Shown one piece after another: positions 10,789 through 21,269 of a stretch of 64,000 nt of DNA. The DNA lies in contig NC_135786.1 in NCBI RefSeq assembly GCF_051106095.1, positions 19,671,501 to 19,735,500 on the forward strand. The letters are read 5' to 3'. This stretch comes from Pogona vitticeps. Lineage: Eukaryota; Chordata; Lepidosauria; Squamata; Agamidae. Positions within the stretch are counted from its first letter, which is position 1, and each line of letters begins with the position of its first letter. The notes beneath the pieces were generated by a model, which saw nothing but the letters and a program-made list of their open reading frames with translations, was not told the DNA's origin and did not search any database. The translations under genes were made by a program, and so were the position numbers.

Positions 10789-11160
10789 CAGGGGTCCTCA
10801 ACCTTTTTAACCCCGCGGACTGGCTGGGGAAGGCGGGGCAGCCCCTTGCGCTCGCGCACATGCGCGAGGGAGTGCTCTCTCTCTCTTGCATGGGCCTGAG
10901 TGCACTCATGCACATGCACAAAGGAGCAGGAGGGTGCTTGTGCAGGCAAGCTCACGCTCATGCGCAAATGATGGCGTGGCGCTCAGGGTGGGCATGCTCT
11001 GGCACATGCGCAAATTGTGGTGCTCGTATGGGCACGCAGGTGCTCATGCGCATGCTCAAAAGGGTTGGGGAGCAGTTGCGTGGGTGCTGGTGCGCATGCA
11101 CATGCACAAAGTAGATGTGCGGGAAAAGTGCGTGCAGGGTGGATGGGAGGCCCCTTAGGA
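10789..11160. mobile_element. CpG-rich hAT-type non-autonomous element (one end)
   Basis: It begins with CAGGGGTCCTCAACCTTTTT, a terminal inverted repeat of the hAT/Charlie type, then cccgcggactgg. The body is a degenerate array of catgcgc, catgcac and gcgcaaa strings, far richer in CpG than its surroundings. No matching right terminal repeat is visible, so the right boundary is approximate. Open frames across it are artefacts of high GC. Confidence 0.65.
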
Positions 11161-11470
11161 CTGATAAGAGAACGGTATTATCAAAATACTGCTAGCCATG
11201 CCTTCAAATGCTCTTTAAAAGGAAGTTTTGGTTAAAAGTAAAAAGCCATCTAACAACAACTAATAATTTTTGTTTATTCAACCTCACACTTTTTGTATCA
11301 ATATCTCAAAAGACATCCATACAGAAATTTATATAACATGCAAATTCAATGAAACCTAATTGGAGGTAGATGATTGATCACCTTTAAAAGTTCCTCAATC
11401 AATTGACAACCATAAATAAAAGCTAAGCACGGAAGAGCAGTTTTCAAATGCTCTCCTAAATTAAAGCATA
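11161..11470. other. No recognised feature
   Basis: A+T-rich spacer between the hAT-type element and the Tigger-like MITE; nothing recognised. Confidence 0.45.
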
Positions 11471-11906
11471 CAGTGGTGCCTTGCTTGACAAGAATAATTC
11501 GTTCCGTTCAAATCGCTGTTAAGCGAAATCCTCGTCAAGCGAAACAAAAAAGGCCATTGAAATGCATTGAAAACCGGTTCAATGCGTTCCAATGGGCAAA
11601 ATACCTCAGCGTCTAGCGAAGATCCTCCATAGGGCGGTCATTGTCTGGTGCCTGTAATGCGAGGAATCCATCCTAAAGCACAGCAGGGAGCCATTTTCAC
11701 AGTGGGTGGCCATTTTAAAGACCTGACGATCAGCTGTAAAGATCATTGTTAAGTGAAAAATCGGTTCCTGAAGCAGGGAACCAATCGTCATAAAGCGCAT
11801 TTTCCCTATTAAAACATTGTTTTGTGATTGCAAAAGCGATTGCAAAAACTTCATTTTAAAGCGATTTCCTCGTCTAACAAGGTAATCGTCAAGTGGGGCA
11901 CCACTG
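11471..11906. mobile_element. Tigger/pogo-like MITE, copy 1
   Basis: Terminal inverted repeats CAGTGGTGCCTTGCTTGACA and (inverted) TGACGATT-type sequence ending GGGGCACCACTG are flanked by TA on both sides (11469-11470, 11907-11908). TA target duplication and the CAGTGGTRCC start fit Tc1-mariner elements of the pogo/Tigger branch. No transposase is encoded. Three relatives occur at 38322, 58835 and 63554. Confidence 0.8.
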
Positions 11907-11908
11907 TA

Positions 11909-12213
11909 CTGCACACTCTTTCTAAGAAATCTGAACAGCTGGGGTGGGATCACATGAATCCTTTTCCTTGTACAGTGACAGAACACATGGGAAGAGGCTT
12001 GAAATCATGAACACTAATCCCATACTGTGGCCCTCAACTTCGAAAGAATTCTTTTTAGATTATGCTGCCTTGGGAATTCCAGGAGCTGTAGTCCAAAAGA
12101 AAAACCAAAAAAACCCCTCTTCCAACAGTTATCATGTGACCTTGTTGCCACCCCCCATGTTTGAGAGCTTGTCAGAAAGGACCCTACTCACATACAGTTG
12201 TATACATGCTATA
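11909..12213. other. No firm feature
   Basis: It contains only a short gggaattccaggagctgtag string near 12070, a relic of the GGGAGTTGTAGTCC-type palindromic MITEs seen elsewhere. Confidence 0.35.
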
Positions 12214-12225
12214 TGGAGAGGCAAG

Positions 12226-12562
12226 AGACGTGGTGGCACTGTGGGCTAAACCGCAGAAGCCTGTGCTGCAGGGTCAGAAGATCCGGCAGTCGTAAGATCA
12301 AATCCACGCAACGGAATGAGCACCCGTCGCTTGTCCCAGCTCCCGCCAACCTAGCGGTTCGAAAGCATGCAAATGCGAGTAAATAAATAGGGACCACCTC
12401 GGTGGGAAGGTAAACAGCGTTCCATGTCTAAATCACACTGGCCATGTGACCACGGAAAGATTGTCTTCGGACAAAAAATGCTGGCTCTATGGCTTGAAGA
12501 GCGGGATGAGCGCTGCCCCCTAGAGTCGGACACGACTGGACAAAAATTGTCAAGGGGAACCT
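12226..12562 (+). mobile_element. Sauria SINE, copy 1
   Basis: A tRNA-derived head (gacgtggtggcactgtgggc, with a decayed B box) is followed by the diagnostic central segments ccaacctagcggttcgaaag and gtaaataaatagggaccacc. The tail includes gagtcggacacgactggac and caaggggaacctt, the part shared with Bov-B. Target duplications tggagaggcaag (12214-12225) and tggagaggcagg (12563-12574) flank it with one mismatch. Sauria SINEs are restricted to squamates and moved by Bov-B. Confidence 0.92.
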
Positions 12563-12574
12563 TGGAGAGGCAGG

Positions 12575-14238
12575 ACATGGATGGGACAGGGTTGTTGTTA
12601 TCTAGTCCAACTTCCTGTTCACCAACACTTCAATGGTGCCCGAGAAACCCAATGGGCCAGAAGGGCCCATCCCTACACAACTGAAGCCCTGGAGGTACAA
12701 GTGCCAGTGGGAAAGAAGGAGGAGAGTGTAGGAGGAGCAGGAGAGCAGCCAAGGCTCACCACTGGCTACCTCTACCACCCCTCATTAAAGGGCTCCAATC
12801 CTGGCACCAGACTGGGCCTGCTGGTTGTCAGGGATGTGCTGGCCTCAGTGGCGTGAACTGAGGCCAGTACCGAACTGACTGTTGCCAGGGGACTAGTGAC
12901 AGAAACACAGTCTCCTGGAGTGTGGGAGGGTGGTGGCAGAGAACTGTTGTCAAAGGCACACAACTCAATAAAAAAGCAGCCCATAAAATTATTGACAAGA
13001 GACGCCCAGGTTCTGCTGGAGTCGAGGGCGGTAGCACTCACACGACTTGGTAGGGCTGGCTCTGCTCTCTCGGTAGCAGCACCTTAGTGATCAAACTTTC
13101 TCCTAAAGGTAGTTAGGCTGGCTCTGTTCTCCTTGAGCCAGCAGCTCAAGGAGAATAGAGCAGCTCAAGGAGAATTTGGCTGGTGAGCAGCCAAAATGAT
13201 ATTCTTCCGAAAGGCCTTTCACCTTTAAGATTTGTTTTAAATTTGGCTTTTAAAGAATGTTCAAAGTCTACTTTTAAAAAATGTTTTGAGTCTTTTGCAA
13301 AATAATGAACTGTTTTAAATTTGTTTTAAATCCGCATTTAATCGTTTTAATCTGTCTATGGTACATTGATTTAGGAATCTTCGTGGGCACAAAAATACTA
13401 ACGAACTGCTTCAAATACATTCAGATATATATATTTAAATGGCAAACACACACATACATATAGATCGCAAAACCATTTTCATTAACTTAGGCTCCACTGC
13501 GAATTTATTTGGGGGGAATCTCCGCTATATATAAAAAGTATTCTGGGAGACTACCTAAGGTTTTGGCTGGTTCCTGGGAATATTTGACAGTTCGACACTA
13601 GTTGTTTCCTTGCCAATGCAACAGTGAAAACAGATATTGCCAAAGGAAGGAAGTGTATAACAGAGTCTTTCTGTGCCTCTAAACTCGGAATAAATTTAAA
13701 GCTCGTGAAGAGGGGAGGTGCCCCAGTAAGGTGTTTGGAGGATGGGTTAGGTGAAGGGCGACAACCTCCCTCCCTCCACAATCCATATTATCCCTATCTT
13801 TATCAGCCAGTCACATACAATGGCACCCAAAATGGCCTGTTGAAAGATATTTCTCACTCCTCTTCCAAAGTCAACCCTTCACTGTGTCCCTCCCTTGCTT
13901 TTTCAAGCAATTTTCACGCAATTTTCCTTTGTCGCATGGTCAATAGAAGAAGTGGCTGTTGTCATCAGTATTGTTGTAGAATGCAGCTTTAGGGCAAGCC
14001 AGACAACCTTATGGGCAATTTTCAGTCTTCCATCAGCAGCCAACTGCCTATTCTCTTCCTTGATTCTCACCCTAGGAGAAGTTACTGACAGGACCTCTTA
14101 ACAACATATTGCACATAAATGCCTGTATTTGTCTTACTCTTCTAAACTGGAAATGATTTTGAGATATTGGGAGGGGGGGGGTCACAAGAACATTTTCCTT
14201 TCCCTTCACTTCTGAGAGAAAAAGAGAGTGAGAGAGCA
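12575..14238. other. Mostly unrecognised DNA
   Basis: It holds a CR1-like scrap near 12603-12650 (ctagtccaacttcctgttca), a small inverted/direct repeat at 13123-13175, and a 24-mer at 13618 shared in inverse orientation with 29017. Otherwise I recognise nothing; no coding motif is seen in the short open frames. Confidence 0.4.
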
Positions 14239-14330
14239 TAGGAGCCATACTAGACGAGACCAAGGTTCTATCTAGTCCAACTTCCTGTTCACAAACTGGC
14301 CAGGCAATTGTCCATGACAAAACTATCAGT
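14239..14330. repeat. CR1-associated repeat fragment
   Basis: The text gagccatactagacgagacc then tctatctagtccaacttcct is a familiar amniote CR1-type string (a variant of TCTAGTCCAGCATCCTGTT). It is short and degraded. Confidence 0.45.
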
Positions 14331-14605
14331 AGAACTTTGCCTTTGTTGTCTGTTTCATGTAGACATGAAAGTCATAGAACCTTCTGAACTTTTGGCATTT
14401 GGTGCCAATAACATGATGATGACATCCAACTGTACCTCTCTTTTCAGTCTAAATCCAAGGAAGATGTCCCAGTTCTAAATCAGTGTCTGACACATCCCTC
14501 ATCTCATGATGGTGTGAAATGTGTTAGAAAATTGTAGGAGGTGAAAACATACTAATACAATCTGATGCAGAATTGAAATTTGGACCCTTCTTACACACAG
14601 TAAAA
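14331..14605. other. No recognised feature
   Basis: Nothing recognised upstream of the SINE. Confidence 0.4.
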
Positions 14606-14862
14606 GAAGCCTCGTGGCACAGTGGTTAAAACGCTGTACTGCAGCTAAAAACTGTGCTCACGACCTGGGGTTCAAATCCCAGGTAGCCGGCTCAAGGTTG
14701 ACTCAGCCTTCCATCCTTCCGAGGTCGGTAAAATGAGTACCCAGCTTGCTGGGGGGGCAATGTGTAGCCTGTATAATTAAAAATTGTAAACCGCCCGGAG
14801 AGTGCTTGTAGCGCTATGGGGCGGTATATAAGTCCAATAAATAAATAAATAAATAAATAAAT
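14606..14862 (+). mobile_element. tRNA-derived SINE with L2-like tail, copy 1
   Basis: The head carries an A-box-like tggcacagtgg and a B box ggttcaaatcc, as in pol III promoters. The middle has ggtcggtaaaatgagtaccc. The tail aaaccgcccggagagtgctt followed by gggcggtatataagtcc resembles the L2-type LINE tails at 6.76 and 55.9 kb, and an (aaat)n run ends it. Borrowing the LINE partner's tail is the rule for such SINEs. A minus-strand copy lies at 53436-53661. Confidence 0.85.
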
Positions 14863-15374
14863 ACGTGTGGTGCTGGTACTGGTGGTCTTCCATTCTACGT
14901 GGTGCCCCACTCAACTGAAAAATGAAGAGAGTTGAAGCTTCCAATATGGAAATCAAGTAGATTAAATAGGATGTCTAGCAGAAAGTTTTGGGTCAGGGGG
15001 CTATGGCATTCTGCTAGGCTGCTGGCCTTTTAATGAAACAGGATGTGAAAAATGACTATTTAGGGCCCAAAAACAGATCTCATGAACCTTGAAATTTTTA
15101 GAGAGAATATGAATCAAATTCTAGATTATACCAAATTAGGAATAGAACAACTCAGAAGGTAGAAATCAGGATTCAAGAGAACCTTGACAGCTTGGCGAAC
15201 TGGGCCCAAACAAACAAGATGCATTTTAATAAGAATAATGTTAAGTTCTGTATTTAGACCAGAAAAATCAGATGCACAGATATAAAACGGGTGACACCTC
15301 GGTTGGCAGTAATACATTGTAAAGGTATGATTAAAATCTAGGTACTTTAGTCAGCAACAAGCTAACATGAGTCT
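14863..15374. other. No recognised feature
   Basis: About 500 bp, A+T-rich; nothing recognised before the LTR at 15375. Confidence 0.45.
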
Positions 15375-16655
15375 TGTGATGAGATGGGTTTTTAAGTTAA
15401 AATCTTTTAAAGGCATATGGGTTTTGTAATTATGAAGTGAGCCAGAGAGGTTCCATTTTGTTTCTTTGTATATAATATCTGTGCTATGCTGACAAGTTGT
15501 TTTCTAGGCGAGCTGAGAGCATGTTATTCTGAAGGCCTGAGAAGGACTCTGTGTGATAAGATAGATGGAAATTGTTGTGACTCTTTGAGAAACCACCGTA
15601 ACCCAAATAACATCTGCTGTGTATGAGAAAGAATTCATGTGATGTAACAGGACTGTTTGCCTAGTAACGAACTCTGATTGGATGACATCGTGGGAAGGTG
15701 CATTAGGCCCTTGCCAGTTACTCTTGAAAAAGGAACTTTTTACCTATGGACTTGGTCTTTCCAAGACCGACCTTTCAGTGATTCGTGACCTACATTTCAG
15801 CCATATGGGACTTACCTTGATGTCTTGAGAGAGAGTGTGGTGGCCTACCTACATGGACTGGTTTCTATGCTTTGCTGGATTACTTTTGGACTTATGGGAT
15901 TTTTCCTAAGGACTATGCATGGACTATTTTCTATGGACTGTTCTATGGAATATTCTTTATGGACTTCTTTTCTTGGGATACTCCATATGGACTATGCTCT
16001 TGTAATTTTGTAGGGACTATGGTATATTTACTGGATTTTACTTTGCTAAGGACTATGGGACATATAATAGATTTTTACTTTTGTTTAGGGATTTTTATTC
16101 TAGAGGATCACTGAGGACTATAGCCTTTTCATAACCTACTTGGATAATTTTGTTTTTACTAATGATTTCCTGGACTGGAACTGTTTTTATTCATTTTAAT
16201 GGCTTTTTGGCTTTTTGAATACTTTTATATTTTTTCATGTTTTCTTTGCCTCACTACATCTGTGTAACTAAACAGCACAATGCTAGATTATTTGTTTTGG
16301 TTTAATTTGGCTTAGTAACATGCTTTTTCTTTAATAAAATAAAGATTATAAAACTCATTTGGTTTCCTGAACAGTACACTTGCCATAGGGTCATCTGAGA
16401 GTGCTGCCTCAGCCTAGCTTACTTAGAGTCCTGTCAGTGGTGCAAGTTAAGTCTAAGGACTACAAAGCCCACTTGACCTTTTCACAATAATATCTGAGAG
16501 TACCAGGGTGTTCTTATGTGGGCAGACTTGTGAGAAGGAGTGTTGTAGCATGGCTGGCTGAATTGGACTCTTTCAGCCCATTTTAGCATGTGCAAACTCC
16601 TGATTGCTCTCTGTCCAAGCGTACACGTGTGTTTTCGAACCCGTGTTTGCTAGCA
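15375..16655 (+). repeat. Left LTR of the young non-autonomous element
   Basis: It begins TGTGATGAG and ends TAGCA, the usual TG...CA frame, directly before the primer-binding site. It has a stretch with many TATGGACT-like repeats (15748-16000) and an AATAAA at about 16333. Two small open frames inside it (62 and 80 codons) recur in the right LTR only because the LTRs are copies; I do not call them genes. Confidence 0.85.
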
Positions 16656-16673
16656 TGGTGGCAGCTGCGCGAT
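16656..16673 (+). other. Primer-binding site, leucine tRNA-like
   Basis: TGGTGGCAGCTGCGCGAT starts immediately after the LTR. Its first ten bases are complementary to the 3' end of a leucine tRNA including CCA. The same TGGTGGCAGC start appears at 4504 downstream of the older element. Confidence 0.6.
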
Positions 16674-17700
16674 GGACCACGTGCTGGGTTTTGTAGTACC
16701 TCAGGATGACCAATTTTTGTTCTATTTGGCAGCTTGAGTGACTCTGATCCACAAGCTAAGTTTTGATTGCAGTGGGACACTGAGGCTTCAAGGAGCTAGG
16801 TGCTTCCCTGGGTGTAAACAGTACTTTCCTAGGAAACACTGTTTGCCAGCAGTTAGATCTAAAGGCTGTGGTGAGAGGTGTTAAATCTTCAGGCTGTGGT
16901 AATGTGTGTTAGAATCTGGGGTGCTCTTTTAAGAAAGAGATTCCCAGTGGGACAAGCAAACTGTTAGGAAACCATTGAATTTAAGCAGTAGGCATGTGCA
17001 GGTTGTTACAACGTTGTAGTGAAGAAATTCCAAGATGCATGTCCTTTATTTTTGGAGTGCTTGCACCCAAGTTGAGCAGGTCATTTCACAATCTTAGGAT
17101 TGCATAAATGACCCTGGCCACTTTATTCTGGCTACATTGTTTTGGAACTTGCATCCAGGTTTTTTCTTTTTTGTTTTGGCCTAAGCGTACTCCTATAATC
17201 TTAGGATTTGCCGGAGCACCTGGCCGTGTTCCAGACTAGCTCTGGGTCTCCCCACTACGATCTTAGGGTCTGGCAGGAGTACCTAGTTGCATCTGGCTTG
17301 GCCTAGAGTCATGCCCTATGATCTCAGCATCTGTCGGGATGACCTGGCCCTAGAGGTATCTATCTGCACCCAGTTCAGTCATTGATCATCTCTGTAACTC
17401 TAGGGTTCACAGAGTGATCACAGTTTTTCTTTTCTCTTCCTTTTGGATTTTTCAGTATTTTGGTTTGGCAGCTGTCTGTCCTCTCACAGACCTTAGGGTC
17501 ACAGGGTGACAGCAGTTGGTCAGAAGTGCAGAAGAGATTTTTAATTTTATTTTGGTTTGGCAGCTGTTTGTTCTCTCGCCTATCTTAGGATAGCAGAAGG
17601 GACAGCAGTTGGTCAGAAGTGCAGAGGAGATTTTTAAATTTTCATTTCTATTATTAGAGTTTTGTTTGCTGACCTAGCCTAGGCTAGAGTGCCAGCAGAA
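16674..17700 (+). other. Leader with recurring CTTAGG motif and tandem duplication
   Basis: The untranslated leader between primer-binding site and open frame has seven degenerate units centred on CTTAGGRT at 17091, 17198, 17260, 17321 (variant), 17397 (variant), 17490 and 17582. The last two belong to a roughly 93-105 bp tandem duplication (17457-17640) sharing ggtttggcagctgt and gacagcagttggtcagaagt. Retroelement leaders often carry structured dimerisation or packaging RNA; that role here is inference. Confidence 0.6.
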
Positions 17701-19494
17701 ATGGAGAAGCAAAACCAGTCTAAAACCGTGGATTTACTCTTAGAAATGGCTTCAGGATTTTTCGAGGAAGCCAAGCAGAAAATTAGGGAAAGAGATTTCC
17801 TGATACGTGAGCTTTATCAGGAAAACATCCTTTTAAAACGTTTTCTTAGCACAGAACCTGGCTTGATGCAAAGGTTTTTCCAAGTTCAGCAGGGTTCCTT
17901 TGGGGATTACTGCAATGAAACGCTTCAAACAATTGGGAGCAACCCTGAGATGCAAGATGTTTGTGTGGAAAGAGTTAACGAGGCCCAGTGGAATGCTAAG
18001 GAGCATTCCAGAGAAGACAGCGATTTATCGCCCGTCCAAACAAAGGATTTACAGGCCCTAGAGCCGCGCGCAGAGGGAGGAATGCAGGAGAAAGTTTGCC
18101 GGGAATCAGCATCAAACGACGCAAGGGAAAACTGCTGTGCTTCAGAGAACGGCAGTGCATTGGAAATCGGCTCAGAACCATCTACAGCTCCTTTTCAAAG
18201 CACAGGACAGGTGAGAAGTTCTGAAATAATTCGGGAGGAGACTATGGGTTTGCTAGAAGAAGGAGAGCAAGGGATTTTCCAAAGTAATAAAGCAATTGCT
18301 GGGACTGAGAGCTTAGAAGCAACAGGACTTGTGTCAGCAGATCTTGATGCATGTCAGATCTCAAACAACCCCCCTTCTCTTAGCCCAGAGGGAACAGCGA
18401 AAGCAGACCCTGTTAGGTTGGCAGAGACCCCATGTAATTCATGGCAGTTCAGGGTACCGGAAAAGTCAGCTGAGGAAGCTGGAGGAGTGAAGGTTTTCTC
18501 AGAGTCTTTGCCCAGTGCCATAGGAGGTGATAGTGGAGCGGTTTTGCAGCATGGACTTTCACATTGTGAAACTGTCCCCAACACAACCAATGTAGGTGGA
18601 AGCGCTAACTTTTTGGGATTACAAAGTACTGATGTTTCTCCAGAGACGGAAATCATATCTGAAAAATTTGGCCCAGTACCACAGTTAATCTTCTCAGAAA
18701 GATCTTCAGAAAGAAAGGCAGAGGTTTGGGACCATTCTTATTTTCAACAGCCTATTTTCCAAGGAAGTGGTGAGTATGCTGATACTGTTTCTGAGGCTAT
18801 GCAGAGTACTCCCGAGGGAACTTTGTTGCAACAGCGGCCTCTTGTGACCAAACCTGATAGCACAGCTAATTCAGCAATACATGTGTCCAGAGGTGTGACA
18901 TTTCTAGACCAAGGCGTGGAAGGCATTGATCAATTTGGCCCAGGACAGATATTGGAGCCTGTGTTAGCTAAACCCCAAAACTTCTTCTCGAATTCACCGG
19001 GAGAAACTGATGTGGTGAAACTTTTTATTACAGTCAATGAAGGATTTACTGCTGTTTCTGTTCCTATAGATCTAGAAGGGTCTAAGGGCAATTTAGTGTC
19101 TGGAACTGTTGAAAGGCTTTATCAGATTTTAATTAAAGGGGAACATCGCCCTTATACATCATTTAATTGCCCTCAGGGAATTTACCAACTCAGAAAACTA
19201 GCACCTGGAATGGAAAATACCTATGTTACTTTTCAGAAATTGGTTGATGAATTGTTTGGTGATTTATATTATGTGATTGGCTATGTAGACAACCTTGTAA
19301 TTTACAGTCCTGATCCAAATCAAGCAGACCAAAATGCTTTGACATTCTTAGAGAAGCAGAGACATCGAAGCCCAAGATTAGTGCAGTGGTATTTCAGATT
19401 GCAAAAATATGATTTTCATGTTGAACATCTACTGTTAATTCCCCACTGCTTATCTCGAGTGTTTAGTGCAGATGCAAGGGGAGAAAATGGCTAG
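17701..19494 (+). CDS. Open frame of the non-autonomous element: novel N-terminal region plus reduced RT/RNase H
   Basis: The first ATG is at 17701; the frame is open 12 bases upstream but begins there with GTG. The protein has about 597 residues. Residues 1-50 look coiled-coil and charged (FEEAKQKIRERDFLIRELYQ). A long low-complexity Glu/Ser-rich middle, roughly 60-390, has no family I recognise. From about 400 it resembles the pre-RT linker of gypsy Pol (PQNFFSNSPGETDVVKLFIT). Then come short RT pieces (GIYQLRKLAPGMENTYVTFQ, IGYVDNLVIYSPD) and the end of an RNase H (RLVQWYFRLQKYDFHVEH). The RT is far shorter than a functional one. The frame being open over 1.8 kb suggests either youth or selection for the N-terminal part. 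It is an element protein, not a host gene. Confidence 0.7.
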   Translation: MEKQNQSKTVDLLLEMASGFFEEAKQKIRERDFLIRELYQENILLKRFLSTEPGLMQRFFQVQQGSFGDYCNETLQTIGSNPEMQDVCVERVNEAQWNAKEHSREDSDLSPVQTKDLQALEPRAEGGMQEKVCRESASNDARENCCASENGSALEIGSEPSTAPFQSTGQVRSSEIIREETMGLLEEGEQGIFQSNKAIAGTESLEATGLVSADLDACQISNNPPSLSPEGTAKADPVRLAETPCNSWQFRVPEKSAEEAGGVKVFSESLPSAIGGDSGAVLQHGLSHCETVPNTTNVGGSANFLGLQSTDVSPETEIISEKFGPVPQLIFSERSSERKAEVWDHSYFQQPIFQGSGEYADTVSEAMQSTPEGTLLQQRPLVTKPDSTANSAIHVSRGVTFLDQGVEGIDQFGPGQILEPVLAKPQNFFSNSPGETDVVKLFITVNEGFTAVSVPIDLEGSKGNLVSGTVERLYQILIKGEHRPYTSFNCPQGIYQLRKLAPGMENTYVTFQKLVDELFGDLYYVIGYVDNLVIYSPDPNQADQNALTFLEKQRHRSPRLVQWYFRLQKYDFHVEHLLLIPHCLSRVFSADARGENG

Positions 19495-19959
19495 AATTGT
19501 TAAAGCTCTGATGTTTAATTTTCTTGGTATTCTGTATGACAATGTTCCTGAGCATACATAGAGTGTTTTCACCATTATTACTACATATCAGTATATTGGT
19601 TTAACAAGTTATTATGATGTTAACCCTGGTTTCACTATTTTACTGTTTGATGACTAGAGTATTATCTGAGCATATGCAGAGTGTATAAGTATAAGTATAC
19701 TAACATGTTTGTTCTTCTGTTTTTCAGACTAGGAGTGTCTAACACAAATTTCTATCATGTATGGTAAATACTGTGATTATAATAGTTCTCATGTATCAAT
19801 TGTTTTGCTATTTAGGAATCATATTTGAAATGTATTACTTTATGTTCAAGTTAATATTTTTCTCTATTTTGTTAATGCTTCATTATGACATCTCATCTTA
19901 TTCAGTTATCAAAATTAAAACTTAAATTGTTTAGGAATTTTGTTAATCTTCAGGGGGCT

Positions 19960-21231
19960 TGTGATGAGATGGGTTTTTAAGTTAAAATCTTTTAAAGGCA
20001 TATGGGTTTTGTAATTATGAAGTGAGCCAGAGAGGTTCCATTTTGTTTCTTTGTATATAATATCTGTGCTATGCTGACAAGTTGTTTTCTAGGCGAGCTG
20101 AGAGCATGTTATTCTGAAGGCCTGAGAAGGACTCTGTGTGATAAGATAGATGGAAATTGTTGTGACTCTTTGAGAAACCACCGTAACCCAAATAACATCT
20201 GCTGTGTATGAGAAAGAATTCATGTGATGTAACAGGACTGTTTGCCTAGTAACGAACTCTGATTGGATGACATCGTGGGAAGGTGCATTAGGCCCTTGCC
20301 AGTTACTCTTGAAAAAGGAACTTTTTACCTATGGACTTGGTCTTTCCAAGACCGACCTTTCAGTGATTCGTGACCTACATTTCAGCCATATGGGACTTAC
20401 CCTGATGTCTTGAGAGAGAGTGTGGTGGCCTACCTACATGGACTGGTTTCTATGCTTTGCTGGATTACTTTTGGACTTATGGGATTTTTCCTAAGGACTA
20501 TGCATGGACTATTTTCTATGGACTGTTCTATGGAATATTCTTTATGGACTTCTTTTCTTGGGATACTCCATATGGACTATGCTCTTGTAATTTTGTAGGG
20601 ACTATGGTATATTTACTGGATTTTACTTTGCTAAGGACTATGGGACATATAATAGATTTTTACTTTTGTTTAGGGATTTTTATTCTAGAGGATCACTGAG
20701 GACTATAGCCTTTTCATAACCTACTTGGATAATTTTGTTTTTACTAATGATTTCCTGGACTGGAACTGTTTTTATTCATTTTAATGGCTTTTTGGCTTTT
20801 TGAATACTTTTATATTTTTTCATGTTTTCTTTGCCTCACTACATCTGTGTAACTAAACAGCACAATGCTAGATTATTTGTTTTGGTTTAATTTGGCTTAG
20901 TAACATGCTTTTTCTTTAATAAAATAAAGATTATAAAACTCATTTGGTTTCCTGAACAGTACACTTGCCATAGGGTCATCTGAGAGTGCTGCCTCGGCCT
21001 AGCTTACTTAGAGTCCTGTCAGTGGTGCAAGTTAAGTCTAAGGACTACAAAGCCCACTTGACCTTTTCACAATAATATCTGAGAGTACCAGGGTGTTCTT
21101 ATGTGGGCAGACTTGTGAGAAGGAGTGTTGTAGCATGGCTGGCTGAATTGGACTCTTTCAGCCCATTTTAGCATGTGCAAACTCCTGATTGCTCTCTGTC
21201 CAAGCGTACACGTGTGTTTTCGAACCCGTGT
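19960..21231 (+). repeat. Right LTR of the young non-autonomous element
   Basis: It matches the left LTR for 1272 bases with no length difference. It is preceded by a purine-rich cagggggct tract (19951-19959) that would prime plus-strand synthesis. Similarity ends at about 21231. Confidence 0.85.
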
Positions 21232-21269
21232 GATCTGGTTGTAATTGTAAAAAAGAAATTTACTTCTTT

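Larger units (their letters stand above)
15375..21231 (+). mobile_element. Young non-autonomous gypsy-type LTR retrotransposon
   Basis: Two direct repeats (15375-16655 and from 19960) match over 1272 bases, with about two differences that I can see and no length change, so the insertion is recent. A leucine-tRNA-like primer-binding site follows the left LTR and a G-rich tract precedes the right one. Between them lie a 1-kb repeated leader and one long open frame ending in reduced gypsy RT and RNase H pieces. No zinc knuckle, protease, integrase or complete RT is seen, so it must use enzymes from elsewhere. It looks structurally well kept but is not a complete coding element. I could not identify a clean target duplication. 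Confidence 0.85.

Noticed and set aside
10727-11235. Ala/His-rich protein frames
   Set aside because: High-GC artefact of the CpG-rich hAT-type element.
12226-12340. tRNA gene
   Set aside because: Head of a Sauria SINE with target duplications.
14606-14700. tRNA gene
   Set aside because: A- and B-box-like strings are present but no complete cloverleaf; the sequence continues as a SINE.
15825-16114. Pair of conserved small genes (62 and 80 codons, also at 20410-20699)
   Set aside because: The duplicates are the two LTRs of one element, so equal frames say nothing about selection.
17091-17600. CRISPR array
   Set aside because: The repeats are short, degenerate and unevenly spaced, in a eukaryotic retroelement leader.
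17701-19494. Novel host gene of about 600 residues
   Set aside because: It lies between near-identical LTRs and ends with gypsy RT and RNase H pieces.
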